NCBI GenBank assembly: GCA_030041335.1
Contig: JASHOB010000019.1
Span: forward strand, 17,351 to 81,350
Direction: 5' to 3'
From: Alphaproteobacteria bacterium
GTDB lineage: Bacteria > Pseudomonadota > Alphaproteobacteria > ATCC43930 > CGMCC-115725
DNA: 64,000 nucleotides
A model generated the notes under the pieces. That model saw nothing but the letters and a program-made list of their open reading frames with translations, had not been told where the DNA came from and searched no databases. The position numbers and the translations under genes are program-made. Position 1 is the stretch's first letter, and the number at the start of each line of letters is the position of its first letter. Shown here one piece after another: positions 20,109-30,339 of this stretch.

Positions 20109-21223
20109 AATTCGCGCGCACCGACCAAAGCGCGATGGCGCAGTGGTGGTGGACGGTCGATCGTTGGACCTTGGTGGCGCTCTTCGTCCTGATCGGCCTT
20201 GGCGCCTTGATGATCATGGCGTCGTCGCCGGCGGTCGCGATCCGTATCCATGCGTCGAGCGCGCAATATTTCGTGCACCACTACATGGTCGAACTGCCGG
20301 TCGCGCTGGCGGTGATGTTTGGCGTGTCGCTCTTGAGTCCGCGCGACCTCCGCCGCCTGGCGCTGATCGTGTTCGTGGTCTTTATGGTCGGGCTCGCCTA
20401 TACGCTGGTCGGCGGCACCGAGATCAAGGGGGCGCGGCGCTGGCTCAGCTTGCCCTTCATCTCGCTGCAGCCGTCGGAATTCGTCAAGCCCTGCTTCGCC
20501 GTGCTCGCGGCCTGGCTCTTCGCGCAGCACAAGCTGACACCGAAATTTCCCGGCCATTGGATCGCGATTCTGGCATTGTTCGGCATCGTCGCGCTGCTGA
20601 TCAAACAGCCCGATCTCGGCATGGCGGTGGTCGTGATCGCGGTGTTCTTTATCCAATTCTTTCTCGCCGGCCTCAACCTGTTCTGGATCGTCGCCTTCGT
20701 GGCGGCGGCGGGCGGCGGCCTGGTGGGCGCCTATTTCGCCCTGCCCCATGTCGCCAGCCGCGTCGACCGCTTTCTCGACCCGACCACGTCCAATTCCTAC
20801 CAGATCGATCGTGCCATGGATGCGTTCATGAACGGCGGCCTGTGGGGGCGCGGTCCGGGCGAAGGCACGATGAAACAATTCCTGCCCGACGCCCATGCCG
20901 ATTTCGTGTTCGCCGTCGCCGGCGAGGAATTGGGATTGCTGGTCTGCCTCCTCATCGTGGCGCTGTTCGGCTTCATCGTGTTGCGCGGCTTTTCGCGGCT
21001 ACTGCAGGAGAACAATCTTTTTGTCGTGCTCGCCGCCACCGGCTTGTTCGTGCAATTCGGGCTTCAGGCGGTGATCAACATGGCCTCTTCCCTGGAGCTG
21101 ATGCCGACCAAGGGGATGACCCTGCCCTTCATATCCTATGGCGGTTCGTCGCTGGTGGCGCTCGGCCTGACCATGGGCATGACGCTGGCTTTGACGCGTC
21201 GGCGCTACGGGGTCGACACTTGA
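20105..21223 (+). CDS. ftsW: Septal peptidoglycan polymerase FtsW
   Basis: FtsW is the SEDS-family glycosyltransferase that polymerises lipid II at the septum with FtsI. The GTG at 20105 (GTGA overlap with the murD stop, GGGGGGAC upstream) gives a 372-residue polytopic protein with about ten helices. SEDS hallmarks are seen: KGARRWL, QPSEFVKP, KQPDLGMA, and PFISYGGSSLVA near the C-terminus. The frame is open further upstream inside murD but those residues are not membrane-like, so the longer start is rejected. Confidence 0.96.
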   Translation: MKFARTDQSAMAQWWWTVDRWTLVALFVLIGLGALMIMASSPAVAIRIHASSAQYFVHHYMVELPVALAVMFGVSLLSPRDLRRLALIVFVVFMVGLAYTLVGGTEIKGARRWLSLPFISLQPSEFVKPCFAVLAAWLFAQHKLTPKFPGHWIAILALFGIVALLIKQPDLGMAVVVIAVFFIQFFLAGLNLFWIVAFVAAAGGGLVGAYFALPHVASRVDRFLDPTTSNSYQIDRAMDAFMNGGLWGRGPGEGTMKQFLPDAHADFVFAVAGEELGLLVCLLIVALFGFIVLRGFSRLLQENNLFVVLAATGLFVQFGLQAVINMASSLELMPTKGMTLPFISYGGSSLVALGLTMGMTLALTRRRYGVDT

Positions 21224-22353
21224 GCGGACGGAAGCTGATCGCGCTCGCCGCCGGCGGCACCGGTGGACATCTGTTCCCCGCACAGGCGTTGGCGCGAGAG
21301 CTGGTGACGCTCGGCTACCGCGTCGCCCTCATTACCGATCGGCGCGGCCAGGCCTTCGGCGACAGAATCGGCGTCGAACTGCATCGCATCCGCGCCGGCC
21401 GGATCGAAGCGGGCTTGAAAGGCAAGATCGTCGCGGTCGCCGAAATGGCGCTGGGAACGCTGGGCGCACAACGTCTCCTGAAGCGCCTCGGCCCTGCTTG
21501 CGCCGTCGGGTTTGGCGGCTATCCCTCGGTCCCGACCATGATCGCGGCGTCGCGGCTTGAGGTGCCGACGCTGATCCATGAGCAGAACGCCTTGTTGGGA
21601 CGGGCCAATCGCCTCCTGGCGCCGCGGGTGCGGCGGATCGCCACCTCCTTTGCGCACACGGGCGGCATCGCCAAGAGCCATCTTGCCAAGGTCGTGGTCA
21701 CCGGCAATCCGGTACGGCCTGCCATCGCCCTGATGCGCGGGGTCGGCTATCCGGCGCTGAACCATGACACCCCGTTCCGGATTCTGGTGCTGGGCGGGAG
21801 CCAGGGCGCCCGCATCATGAGCGCGGTCGTGCCCCAAGGGCTGGCGCTGCTCGACCCGGCGCTGCGCCACCGTCTCGAGGTGGCGCAACAGGCGCGGCCC
21901 GAAGATTTGGAGGCGGTGCGGCAGACCTATCTCGATGCCGGGATCAAAGCGGAGAGCGCCAGCTTTTTCGACGACGTGCCGGCCCGGCTGGCAAGCGCAC
22001 ATCTCGTTATCTCGCGCGCCGGCGCCTCGAGCGTCGCCGAGATTGCGACCGTCGGCCGTCCCGCCATCTTGGTGCCATTCGCCGCCGCCGCGGAGGATCA
22101 TCAGACCCTCAATGCGCGTGCGCTCGCCGCCGAAGGCGCCGCCTGGGTGATGACGGAGCGCGAATTCATGGCCGCAGCGCTGGCGGCCCGCCTCGCCGGC
22201 TTGATCGCCGATGCGCCGCGCCTGACCGCGGCCGCCGTCGCCGCCGCGGCGCTGGGACGGCCTGAGGCGGCACAGGAGCTCGGCAATCTCGTCGATCGCC
22301 TGGCTGGCGGCGCCAACGGCAATCACGCACCGGTCGAGCGGAGGGCGGCATGA
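21220..22353 (+). CDS. murG: UDP-GlcNAc transferase MurG (makes lipid II)
   Basis: MurG transfers GlcNAc to lipid I on the cytoplasmic face of the membrane. A TTG at 21220 (TTGA overlap with the ftsW stop) yields 377 residues beginning [20 protein letters not shown], with the lipid-I loop GGTGGH at residues 12-17. Further GT28 motifs are [43 protein letters not shown] and [15 protein letters not shown] much longer open frame reaching back into murD is only an antisense-like shadow of the upstream genes in another frame. Confidence 0.96.
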   Translation: MSGRKLIALAAGGTGGHLFPAQALARELVTLGYRVALITDRRGQAFGDRIGVELHRIRAGRIEAGLKGKIVAVAEMALGTLGAQRLLKRLGPACAVGFGGYPSVPTMIAASRLEVPTLIHEQNALLGRANRLLAPRVRRIATSFAHTGGIAKSHLAKVVVTGNPVRPAIALMRGVGYPALNHDTPFRILVLGGSQGARIMSAVVPQGLALLDPALRHRLEVAQQARPEDLEAVRQTYLDAGIKAESASFFDDVPARLASAHLVISRAGASSVAEIATVGRPAILVPFAAAAEDHQTLNARALAAEGAAWVMTEREFMAAALAARLAGLIADAPRLTAAAVAAAALGRPEAAQELGNLVDRLAGGANGNHAPVERRAA

Positions 22354-23789
22354 AAGCTTTGCCCCTCGACATCGGCACCATTCACTTCGTCGGCATCGGC
22401 GGCATCGGCATGAGCGGCATCGCCGAGATCTTGCACAATATGGGCTATCGCGTGCAGGGCAGCGACATTGCCGAGAGCGCCAATGTGCGGCGCTTGAGGA
22501 GCCTCGGCATCCGCGTCGACATCGGCCACGCTGCCGAGAATCTGGTCGCCGCGCAGGCCGTCGTGGTGTCTTCGGCGGTGAAGCCCGACAACCCCGAAAT
22601 CGTGGCGGCGCGCGCGCGAATGATCCCGGTGGTACGCCGCGCCGAGATGCTTGGCGAGCTGATGCGCCTCAAATGGTCGATTGCCATCGCCGGCACCCAT
22701 GGCAAGACCACCACCACGTCGCTGATCGGCGCCTTGCTCGACGAAGCCGGCTTCGACCCGACCGTCATCAATGGCGGCATCATCAACGCCTATGGCACCA
22801 ATGCGCGTTTGGGCGAGGGCGACTGGATGGTGGTCGAGGCCGACGAAAGCGACGGCACCTTCACCAAGTTGCATGCCTCGATCGCGGTCGTCACCAACAT
22901 CGATCCCGAGCATCTCGATCATTACGGCGATTTCGAAGCGCTGCTGCGTGGCTTCGAGAGCTTCATTGCCAACATCCCGTTCTACGGTTTTGTCGCCCTG
23001 TGCATCGACCATCCGGTGGTGCAGACGATGATCGCGAAATTGTCGGAGCGGCGAATCGTGACTTATGGCCTGTCGCCGCAGGCCGACATTCGCGCCGTCA
23101 ATGTCGATCTCGGTCGCGATGGCGCCCGCTATGATGTGGTCATCGCCGAGCGCGGCCGCGGCACCAGCCGAACGCTGACAGGCGTCTATCTCCCGATGTT
23201 TGGCGTGCACAATGTCCAGAATTCGCTGGCCGCCATCGCCGTCGCCGAGGAATTGCATCTCGGTGATGCGGTGGTGCTCAAAGCCTTGGCGCGCTTCGCC
23301 GGCGTCAAACGGCGCTTCACCAAGGTCGGCGAGGGAATGGGCGTGACCGTGATCGACGATTACGCCCACCATCCCGTCGAGATCGCCGCGGTGCTGACGG
23401 CGGCGCGCAGCACCACCGCCGGTCGCGTCATCGCCGTGGTGCAGCCGCATCGCTACACCCGTGTCGCCAACCTGTTTGAGCAGTTCTGCACCTGCTTCAA
23501 CGATGCCGATGTCGTTCTGGTCGCCGACATCTATCCCGCCGGCGAGACGCCGATCGCAGGCGTCAACCGCGACGCCCTGGTCGCGGGCCTGCGCGCGCAC
23601 GGCCACCGCCATGCCGATCCTCTCAACGCGCCCGAGGATCTGGCAACCACGATCTCCGATCTGGCCGAACCGGGCGATTTTGTCGTCTGTCTCGGCGCCG
23701 GGTCGATCACCAACTGGGCGCAGTCGCTGCCGGCCGAGCTCGATGCCGTAGCGGCGGCGCGTCGCGATGCCTCGGGGGCGGCGGCATGA
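22350..23789 (+). CDS. murC: UDP-MurNAc:L-alanine ligase MurC
   Basis: MurC starts stem-peptide assembly by adding L-Ala to UDP-MurNAc. The 479-residue protein has an N-terminal UDP-binding Rossmann domain ([17 protein letters not shown]), the P-loop [11 protein letters not shown] (about residues 114-124), EADESDGTF, and the C-terminal [10 protein letters not shown] and QPHRYTR segments. It has 4-nt overlaps with murG and murB. Confidence 0.97.
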   Translation: MKALPLDIGTIHFVGIGGIGMSGIAEILHNMGYRVQGSDIAESANVRRLRSLGIRVDIGHAAENLVAAQAVVVSSAVKPDNPEIVAARARMIPVVRRAEMLGELMRLKWSIAIAGTHGKTTTTSLIGALLDEAGFDPTVINGGIINAYGTNARLGEGDWMVVEADESDGTFTKLHASIAVVTNIDPEHLDHYGDFEALLRGFESFIANIPFYGFVALCIDHPVVQTMIAKLSERRIVTYGLSPQADIRAVNVDLGRDGARYDVVIAERGRGTSRTLTGVYLPMFGVHNVQNSLAAIAVAEELHLGDAVVLKALARFAGVKRRFTKVGEGMGVTVIDDYAHHPVEIAAVLTAARSTTAGRVIAVVQPHRYTRVANLFEQFCTCFNDADVVLVADIYPAGETPIAGVNRDALVAGLRAHGHRHADPLNAPEDLATTISDLAEPGDFVVCLGAGSITNWAQSLPAELDAVAAARRDASGAAA

Positions 23790-24727
23790 TCGCGGCAGGT
23801 AGAGAGACGGCACGCCTGATCGAACGCTTGCCGCCGGTGCGAGGCCGCGTCACCGAGAATGCGCCACTGGCGCCGCTGACCTGGTTCCGCGTCGGCGGCC
23901 CGGCTGAAGTGCTGTTCCGTCCGGCCGATCCGCAAGATCTCGCTGCTTTCATCGCCGCCAAGCCCGGCGACGTTGCGGTGACGGTGGTCGGGGTCGCCTC
24001 CAATCTCCTGATCCGGGACGGCGGCATCGCCGGGATCGTGGTGCGATTGGGGCGTGGCTTCGGCGATATCGCGGTCGAGGGCGCGGATATTGTCGCCGGC
24101 GCCGGCGCGCTCGATCGCAATGTCGCGCTCAGCGCGCAGGAGGCCGCGATCAGCGGCCTCGAATTTCTCTATGGAATTCCCGGTACCATTGGCGGCGGCC
24201 TGCGCATGAATGGCGGTGCCTATGGCGGCGAGTTCAAGGATGTGGTGGTCGAGGCGCAGGCGATCGATCCCGCGGGAACGCTGCAGCGGCTGACGCCGGC
24301 CCAACTCGGTTTCTCCTATCGCCACTGCAGCCTGCCGGAGAACTGGATTTTCGTGGGCGCGCGCCTGCGCGGCCGGGCCGGCGACCCAAGCGTGATCGGC
24401 AAGCGCATGGCCGAGATTGCGGCGGCACGGGCCGCGTCGCAGCCGATCCGTGCCCGCACCGGCGGCTCCACCTTCATCAATCCGAGCGGCCATCAAGCCT
24501 GGGAGCTGATCGCCGGCGCGGGCTGCCGCGGCTTGTCGCGCGGTGGCGCCCAAGTGTCGGAGAAACATGCCAATTTTCTCATCAATGCCGGCAACGCTAC
24601 CGCGGCCGACCTCGAGGGGCTCGGCGAGGAGGTGCGGCGCCGGGTTCATGCCCAGTTCGGCATCACGCTCGACTGGGAAATCCGCCGCATCGGCAAGGCG
24701 CTCGCGACGCTTGAAGGTGTGACATGA
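23786..24727 (+). CDS. murB: UDP-N-acetylenolpyruvoylglucosamine reductase MurB
   Basis: MurB reduces the enolpyruvyl group to give UDP-MurNAc, using FAD and NADPH. The 313-residue product shows [12 protein letters not shown], the FAD-binding [14 protein letters not shown], a type II-like SYRHCSLP region, the GSTFINP loop and the closing [19 protein letters not shown]. The spacing lacks the extra loop of the E. coli type I enzyme, so it is probably type II. It overlaps murC and ddl by 4 nt each. Confidence 0.96.
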   Translation: MIAAGRETARLIERLPPVRGRVTENAPLAPLTWFRVGGPAEVLFRPADPQDLAAFIAAKPGDVAVTVVGVASNLLIRDGGIAGIVVRLGRGFGDIAVEGADIVAGAGALDRNVALSAQEAAISGLEFLYGIPGTIGGGLRMNGGAYGGEFKDVVVEAQAIDPAGTLQRLTPAQLGFSYRHCSLPENWIFVGARLRGRAGDPSVIGKRMAEIAAARAASQPIRARTGGSTFINPSGHQAWELIAGAGCRGLSRGGAQVSEKHANFLINAGNATAADLEGLGEEVRRRVHAQFGITLDWEIRRIGKALATLEGVT

Positions 24728-25644
24728 GCCGGGTGGCGGTCCTCAAAGGCGGCTGGTCGGTGGAGCGCGCGGTCTCGCTGGTGAGCGGCCGCGAATGCGC
24801 GAAGGCGCTGCGCGCGCTCGGTCATGAGGTAATCGAGATCGACGTAACGCGCGACCTGGCGGCGCTCGCCGCCGCCCTCACCCCCCGGCCCGATGCGATC
24901 TTCAACGCGCTCCACGGCAAGGGCGGCGAGGACGGCACCATCCAAGGCGTGCTCGAACTCCTGCGCATCCCCTACACCCATTCGGGCGTCATCGCCTCCG
25001 CGCTCGCCATGCACAAGCCCTCGGCCAAGGCGGTGTTTGCCGCCGCTGGCTTGCCCCTCGCCGAAAGCCGGGTCGTGCCGCGCAGCGAGCTGGCCGGCGG
25101 CGACGTGCTGCCGCGGCCCTTTGTGGTCAAGCCGCTCGATGAAGGCTCGAGCGTCGGCGTGCGCATCGTGCGCCCCGGCGACAACCGCTGGATGGAAGAA
25201 GCCCGGCACTGGCAATTTGGCGACGCGGCGCTGGTCGAAGCCTATGTTCCCGGCCGCGAGATCACGGTCGCGGTGATGGGTGAGCGCGCTCTCGGGGTTC
25301 TGGAGATCCGGCCCAGAAACGCCGAGATGTACGATTACGACGCAAAATATGCGCCCGGCGGCAGCGATCATCTGATGCCGGCCCCGATCCATCCGGCTGC
25401 CTATGACGAGGCGCTCAGTATCGGCCTTTCCGCCCATCGCGCGCTTCATTGCCGGGGCGTCAGCCGCTCCGATCTGCGCTACGACGATACCGGCGGTGAG
25501 CCGGGGCGCATGGTGCTCTTGGAGCTCAACACGCAGCCGGGCATGACGCCGACCTCGCTCGTGCCGGACATCGCGCGTCACGCCGGCATCGATTTCACCA
25601 CGCTGGTCGGTTGGATGGTGGAGAACGCGTCATGCGACTCGTGA
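24724..25644 (+). CDS. ddl: D-alanine--D-alanine ligase
   Basis: Ddl makes the D-Ala-D-Ala dipeptide used by MurF. The 306-residue ATP-grasp protein has the N-terminal LKGGWSVERAVSL, FNALHGKGGEDGTIQG, the serine loop DEGSSVGVRIV (about residues 140-150), ATP-grasp lysine VVKPLDE, and the metal/ATP motif LLELNTQPGMTPTSLVP near the C-terminus. The ATG overlaps murB by 4 nt; ftsQ starts 13 nt before its end. Confidence 0.97.
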   Translation: MSRVAVLKGGWSVERAVSLVSGRECAKALRALGHEVIEIDVTRDLAALAAALTPRPDAIFNALHGKGGEDGTIQGVLELLRIPYTHSGVIASALAMHKPSAKAVFAAAGLPLAESRVVPRSELAGGDVLPRPFVVKPLDEGSSVGVRIVRPGDNRWMEEARHWQFGDAALVEAYVPGREITVAVMGERALGVLEIRPRNAEMYDYDAKYAPGGSDHLMPAPIHPAAYDEALSIGLSAHRALHCRGVSRSDLRYDDTGGEPGRMVLLELNTQPGMTPTSLVPDIARHAGIDFTTLVGWMVENASCDS

Positions 25645-26417
25645 TGCACCGTCTCTCTTTCGCCCTCGTCCTGGTGTTGATCGCAACCGCCGGCGCCGCA
25701 ATCGCGCGGCATGGCATACCGACGACAGTGCCGGCGCTCGAGCAGCGTTTGCTCGTGCTCAGCGGCGAAATCGGCTTCCGCGTCAATGCCGTCGAGGTCG
25801 AGGGGCGCGAACGCGCCAGCGCCCAGGACGTGTTGAAGGCACTGGGGGTGCGACGCGGCACGCCGATCTTCGCCGTCGATCCGGCGGCCGCCAAGTTGCG
25901 GCTCGAGCAGGTGCCGTGGGTGCGCTCCGCCTCGGTCTATCGCCGCCTGCCCGACACGCTCTTCATCACAATGAGCGAGCAGCACCCGCTCGCGTTTTGG
26001 CAACGCCGCGGCAGCCTTGTCCTGATCGATCGCGATGGCCGGCCGATCGCCGAGCGCAACCTCAGCGCCTACGGGCGACTGCCGGTGCTGGTCGGCGACG
26101 ACGCGCCGGCCAACGCCGCAGCGATCATCAAAATGATGATCAGCGAACCGAAACTCGCCGAACAGGTCGCCGCCGCCGTGCGCATCGGCGGGCGGCGCTG
26201 GAACGTCGAATTCAAGAATGGCGTCTTTGTGGCGTTGCCGGAGCAGGATGCCGCGGGTGCGTGGCACCGTCTCGCGACCATCGAAAAAAACCACCGGGTG
26301 CTCGAGCGCCGCGTCGAGCTCGTCGATCTGCGCTTGCCGGATCGCGTCTATCTGCGCTTGCCGTCGGACTTGGCGCCCAAACCACCCAAGCTCGGGCATC
26401 GGGAGAATCCGGTATGA
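25632..26417 (+). CDS. ftsQ: Cell division protein FtsQ
   Basis: FtsQ bridges early and late divisome proteins. The 261-residue product has a short cytoplasmic tail, one membrane helix (about residues 8-26), a POTRA domain (FRVNAVEVEGRERASAQDVLKALG) and a beta domain (DTLFITMSEQHPLAFW..LVLIDRDGRPI). The ATG at 25632 is preferred because GGAG lies 8 nt upstream; another in-frame ATG at 25644 overlaps the ddl stop and is the alternative. It overlaps ftsA by ATGA. Confidence 0.93.
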   Translation: MRLVMHRLSFALVLVLIATAGAAIARHGIPTTVPALEQRLLVLSGEIGFRVNAVEVEGRERASAQDVLKALGVRRGTPIFAVDPAAAKLRLEQVPWVRSASVYRRLPDTLFITMSEQHPLAFWQRRGSLVLIDRDGRPIAERNLSAYGRLPVLVGDDAPANAAAIIKMMISEPKLAEQVAAAVRIGGRRWNVEFKNGVFVALPEQDAAGAWHRLATIEKNHRVLERRVELVDLRLPDRVYLRLPSDLAPKPPKLGHRENPV

Positions 26418-27655
26418 CGCTTGCACGCCGCTCGATGGTCGGCATCGTCGATATCGGCACCTCGAAAGTGTGCTGCTTCATCGCGCGTCGCGACGCCGAC
26501 GGGCCAAAAGTCATCGGCATCGGCCATCAATTGTCGCGGGGCGTGCGCAACGGCGTCATCGTCGACCTCGAAGCGACGTCGCAGTCGGTCATCACCGCGA
26601 TTCACGCCGCCGAAGAGATGGCGGGCGAGCTGCTGCAGAGCGTTGTCGTCAATCTTTCCGGCGGCTTCCATGCCTCGCGCATCGTCCAGAGCGAGATCAA
26701 TCTCAATGGCCGCCAGGTCGACGACAGCGACCTGAAGCGGGTTCTCAATCTCGGTTACCACACCAAGGAAGCGCCTGGCCGCGAGGTGATCCACGCGATC
26801 CCCGTCGGTTTTTCCATCGACGGCAGCCGCGGCATCCGCGATCCGCGCGGCATGTCGGGGGTGAAACTGGCCGTCAACATGCATGCGGTGGCGGCCGATT
26901 CCGGCGTCTTGCGCAACATCAACACCTGTCTCGGCCGGTGTCATCTCGATGTCGAGGCCTTCGTTGCCAGCCCCTATGCCGCCGGGCTGGCCGCCCTGGT
27001 CGAGGACGAAACCAAAATCGGCGTGACGCTGATCGACATGGGCGGCGGCACGACCACGATCAGCGTGTTCTACGACAGCAACCTCGTTTTTGCCGACAGT
27101 GTTCCGATCGGCGGCAATCACGTCACCAACGACATTGTGCGCGGCCTGTCCACGCCACTCACTCATGCGGAACGCATGAAGACGCTGCACGGCTGCTGCA
27201 TCACCTCCTCGACCGATGAGCGCGAGATGATCGCGGTGCCGCAAATCGGCGAGGAGGAGGACACACAATCGAACCACGTGCCCAAATCCTATCTGGTGGG
27301 GATTATCGCGCCGCGGCTCGAAGAGACTTTCGATATGGTCCGGGACCGGCTCGACCAGAGCGGCTTCGACAAATTGTCGGGCCGGCGGGTGGTCCTGACC
27401 GGAGGCGCTTGCCAGTTGGCCGGCGTGCGCGAACTCGCCGCCATCATCCTCGACAAGCAGGTGCGCCTCGGCACGCCGTTGCGGGTCGCGGGCCTGGCGC
27501 CGGCGACAAGCGGTCCCGCCTTTGCCACCTCGGCGGGGCTCGTCCATTTCGCTTTTTCCGAACGGGCCGAAACGCCGCATCCGATTCGCAGTTCCATCGG
27601 ACTGCTGGATTGGCGCGGATTTGGTCTGTGGCGGTGGCTCAGGGAGAACATTTGA
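26414..27655 (+). CDS. ftsA: Cell division ATPase FtsA
   Basis: FtsA is an actin-like ATPase that tethers FtsZ to the inner membrane and recruits divisome proteins. The 413-residue product shows the actin-fold motifs VGIVDIGTSKVCC (phosphate 1), VTLIDMGGGTTTIS (phosphate 2) and VVLTGGACQLAGV (adenosine). The C-terminus WRGFGLWRWLREN is a typical amphipathic membrane-targeting helix. The start ATG overlaps ftsQ; the longer frame beginning inside ftsQ is not used. Confidence 0.97.
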   Translation: MTLARRSMVGIVDIGTSKVCCFIARRDADGPKVIGIGHQLSRGVRNGVIVDLEATSQSVITAIHAAEEMAGELLQSVVVNLSGGFHASRIVQSEINLNGRQVDDSDLKRVLNLGYHTKEAPGREVIHAIPVGFSIDGSRGIRDPRGMSGVKLAVNMHAVAADSGVLRNINTCLGRCHLDVEAFVASPYAAGLAALVEDETKIGVTLIDMGGGTTTISVFYDSNLVFADSVPIGGNHVTNDIVRGLSTPLTHAERMKTLHGCCITSSTDEREMIAVPQIGEEEDTQSNHVPKSYLVGIIAPRLEETFDMVRDRLDQSGFDKLSGRRVVLTGGACQLAGVRELAAIILDKQVRLGTPLRVAGLAPATSGPAFATSAGLVHFAFSERAETPHPIRSSIGLLDWRGFGLWRWLRENI

Positions 27656-27673
27656 ATTGCATCGGAGGGTAGC

Positions 27674-29164
27674 ATGACCATCAGTCTCACCGTTCCCCAA
27701 GAAGACAATGAATTGAAACCCCGTATCACCGTGATTGGCGTCGGCGGCGCCGGCGGCAACGCCGTCAACAACATGATCCGATCGAATTTGGTGGGGTGTG
27801 ATTTCGTCGTCTGCAACACCGATGCCCAAGCGATGCAGCAATCGCTGGCGGAACGCCGGATTCAGCTCGGGGTTCAGACCACGCGCGGGCTCGGCGCCGG
27901 CTCCCGCCCCGAAGTCGGCCGCAGCGCCGCCGAGGAAGCGCTCGACGAAATCATGACCGCAATCGAGGGCGCCAACATGGTGTTTATCACCGCCGGCATG
28001 GGCGGCGGCACCGGCACGGGCGCCGCCCCCGTGATCGCCCGCGCCACCCGCGAGGCCGGCATCCTGACCGTGGGCGTCGTCACCAAACCGTTCCAGTTCG
28101 AAGGCTCGAAGCGGATGAAGATCGCCGAACAGGGCATTCAGGAACTCCAAGGTTTCGTCGACACGTTGATCATCATTCCCAATCAGAATCTGTTCCGCGT
28201 CGCCAACGAGCGCACCACCTTCGTCGACGCCTTCAAGATGGCGGACGACGTCTTGTACTCCGGCGTTCGCGGCGTCACCGATCTGATGGTCATGCCCGGC
28301 CTCATCAATCTCGACTTTGCCGACGTCCGCGCGGTGATGAGTGAAATGGGCAAGGCGATGATGGGCACCGGCGAAGCCGAAGGCGACCGCCGTGCCGTCG
28401 ATGCGGCCGAAGCCGCGATCTCCAATCCGCTCTTGGACGACGTCTCGATGAAGGGTGCCCGGGGCATTCTCATCAACGTCACGGGCGGGCTCGACATGAC
28501 GCTGTTCGAGTTCGATGAGGCCGCTAACCGCATCCGCGAGGAAGTCGACCCCGACGCCAACATCATCGTCGGCTCGACCCTTGACGAGACGCTGACGGGC
28601 AAGATGCGCATCTCGGTGGTGGCGACCGGCATCGACGCGATCGCGGTGACGTCGCGCCGGCCGGTGATCCAGCTGGTCACCGAGAATGAGCCGGGGTCGC
28701 GGCCTCCGGCACCCGCAGAGGAACCGACGCCCGCCGCCGCCGCGGTGGCGCCAATGCCAGAACCCGAGGCGGCCCGCTCCGCCTCGATCGAACGCGAAGC
28801 CGCCAAACGCGAGGCGTTCGTGGCACCACCTCCCTCCGAAGTGCCGGGCGGCCGGCCCGCTTATATCACCCAGCCAGCCGTCACGCCCGATCCGGCGTCC
28901 GCGGCGGCAACGGCAAACCCCATCCGTCAGCCGCAGCGGCCGCGGACCCAGCGGCCGCAAAGCCTGTTCGAGCGCGTCAAGAGCGTCGGGCGCCCGCGCG
29001 GCCCGGCCGAGCCCGAGCTCTCGGCCTGGAACCAGCAAACCCCGGCCCCACAACGGGGCGCGCCGCCGCGTCTCGGTTCGGTCGACCAGGCCGACCGCAT
29101 TCTCCCGGCCAAGGAGGAGGAACTCTTGGACATCCCGGCGTTCCTGCGTCGTCAAGCCAACTAG
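27674..29164 (+). CDS. ftsZ: Cell division tubulin FtsZ
   Basis: FtsZ is the GTPase that builds the Z ring. The tubulin signature GGGTGTG is at residues 110-116; [14 protein letters not shown] and the VCNTDAQAM switch precede it. The conserved core ends near residue 330. A linker of about 140 Pro/Ala/Arg-rich residues, longer than in E. coli, leads to the C-terminal peptide [10 protein letters not shown] that binds FtsA. GGAGGG precedes the ATG after an 18-nt gap from ftsA, unlike the overlapped junctions upstream, which fits a separate higher translation rate. A strong terminator follows. Confidence 0.98.
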   Translation: MTISLTVPQEDNELKPRITVIGVGGAGGNAVNNMIRSNLVGCDFVVCNTDAQAMQQSLAERRIQLGVQTTRGLGAGSRPEVGRSAAEEALDEIMTAIEGANMVFITAGMGGGTGTGAAPVIARATREAGILTVGVVTKPFQFEGSKRMKIAEQGIQELQGFVDTLIIIPNQNLFRVANERTTFVDAFKMADDVLYSGVRGVTDLMVMPGLINLDFADVRAVMSEMGKAMMGTGEAEGDRRAVDAAEAAISNPLLDDVSMKGARGILINVTGGLDMTLFEFDEAANRIREEVDPDANIIVGSTLDETLTGKMRISVVATGIDAIAVTSRRPVIQLVTENEPGSRPPAPAEEPTPAAAAVAPMPEPEAARSASIEREAAKREAFVAPPPSEVPGGRPAYITQPAVTPDPASAAATANPIRQPQRPRTQRPQSLFERVKSVGRPRGPAEPELSAWNQQTPAPQRGAPPRLGSVDQADRILPAKEEELLDIPAFLRRQAN

Positions 29165-29194
29165 GCTGACGCGGGGCATCTGATTCGAGGCGCC

Positions 29195-29237
29195 GACGGC
29201 TCGGGAAACGCCCTTTCCCGAGCCGTCAAATTTTTTT
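29195..29237 (+). terminator. Rho-independent terminator of the dcw cluster
   Basis: A perfect 14-bp stem (GACGGCTCGGGAAA and its complement) with a 5-nt loop CGCCC is followed by AAA and seven T residues. It lies 31 nt after the ftsZ stop and separates the dcw operon from lpxC. Confidence 0.95.
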
Positions 29238-29358
29238 CTAACCTATTGTTCTCCATAGATAAAATCGGACACAATTTGTTACAAAGTTTGATTTGTTCCG
29301 ATCCCCGAAACTTTCTAGCGTGCGTTCGCACAAGATCAAGAGAGGGTCCGGGGGACCA

Positions 29359-30282
29359 ATGTTGCTCACCGGGTTCGTCCCGCAAAAGACTCTGAAAAAT
29401 TCGATCTGTTGCCGTGGTACCGCGCTTCACAGCGGGCAGCCGGTGACACTGACCTTTCATCCCGCTGCGGCCGATGCCGGTATTGTGTTTCGCCGTAGCG
29501 ACCGGAACGGCGCGGCGTTGCCCGCCGACTGGCGCTATGTGCGCGAATCCGCACTGTGCACGACGGTGGATGACGGCGACGGGCTGTCGGTGGCCACCAT
29601 CGAGCATGTGATGGCCGCGCTCGCCGGTCTCGAGATCGACAATGTCGTCATCGAATTGGATGGACCGGAAGCGCCGGTGATGGACGGCAGCGCCGCTCCT
29701 TTCATTTTCCTCCTGGAGTGCGCCGGAATCGTGACGCAGCATGCGCCGCGCCGCGCCATCGAAGTGCTGAAGCCGGTGCGAGTCGGCGACGGCGAAAAAT
29801 CGGCGGCGCTGCTGCCGGGCGATAGTCTGACCATCAACCTGACCATCGACTTCGCCGCTAGAGCGATCCGACGCCAGACCATGCGCTGGCAGTTCGATCC
29901 CGAGAGTTTCAGAAGAGAGATCGCGCCGGCCCGTACTTTTGGCTTTCTTGAAGAGATCGATGCGTTGCGCGCCGCCGGCTTGGCGCGGGGCGGCGGCATG
30001 GATAATGCCATCGTCATCGGCGACGGCCGGGTGCTGAACCGCGATGGCTTGCGGTTTCCCGACGAATTCGTGCGACACAAGGTGCTCGACGCTGTCGGCG
30101 ACCTCTATCTCGCCGGCGCACCGATCATTGGCACTTTTACCGGGTTCCGCTCGGGCCACGCCGTTAATCGGCAATTGCTCGAGGCGTTGTTCGCCGAGCG
30201 CTCGGCGTTCCGCCTGGTGCCGATGCAAAGCATCGATGATTGTGGTGCCGAATGGCAGGATCAGTTGCGCGCCAGCGCCTGA
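29359..30282 (+). CDS. lpxC: UDP-3-O-acyl-GlcNAc deacetylase LpxC
   Basis: LpxC carries out the committed, zinc-dependent deacetylation of lipid A synthesis in the cytoplasm. The product has 307 residues. Zinc ligands are visible as His83 (TIEHVMAAL), His240 and Asp244 (HKVLDAVGDL), with the catalytic His267 (SGHAVN). The ATG at 29359 is chosen for MLLTGFVPQKTL, matching the family start after GGGGGA; the frame is open back to 29293 without similarity. The 121-bp AT-rich leader after the ftsZ terminator should carry its promoter, although I cannot fix the boxes. Confidence 0.97.
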   Translation: MLLTGFVPQKTLKNSICCRGTALHSGQPVTLTFHPAAADAGIVFRRSDRNGAALPADWRYVRESALCTTVDDGDGLSVATIEHVMAALAGLEIDNVVIELDGPEAPVMDGSAAPFIFLLECAGIVTQHAPRRAIEVLKPVRVGDGEKSAALLPGDSLTINLTIDFAARAIRRQTMRWQFDPESFRREIAPARTFGFLEEIDALRAAGLARGGGMDNAIVIGDGRVLNRDGLRFPDEFVRHKVLDAVGDLYLAGAPIIGTFTGFRSGHAVNRQLLEALFAERSAFRLVPMQSIDDCGAEWQDQLRASA

Positions 30283-30339
30283 TCCCGGCGATTTTCCGGG
30301 CCACCGACTTTCTGCTATAACAACGGCTCGAGAACCGGT

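Noticed and set aside
19873..21219. Long open frame leading into murG
   Set aside because: The upstream part is a shadow of murD and ftsW in another frame; murG begins at the TTG overlapping the ftsW stop.
26348..29179. Minus-strand open frame of 943 codons opposite ftsA and ftsZ
   Set aside because: It is a mirror of strong GC codon bias in two certain genes and has no domain of its own.
29238..29358. TTGTTC and TAAAAT boxes as an lpxC promoter
   Set aside because: The spacing between them is only 8 bp. The AT-rich stretch probably holds the promoter, but no proper pair can be named.
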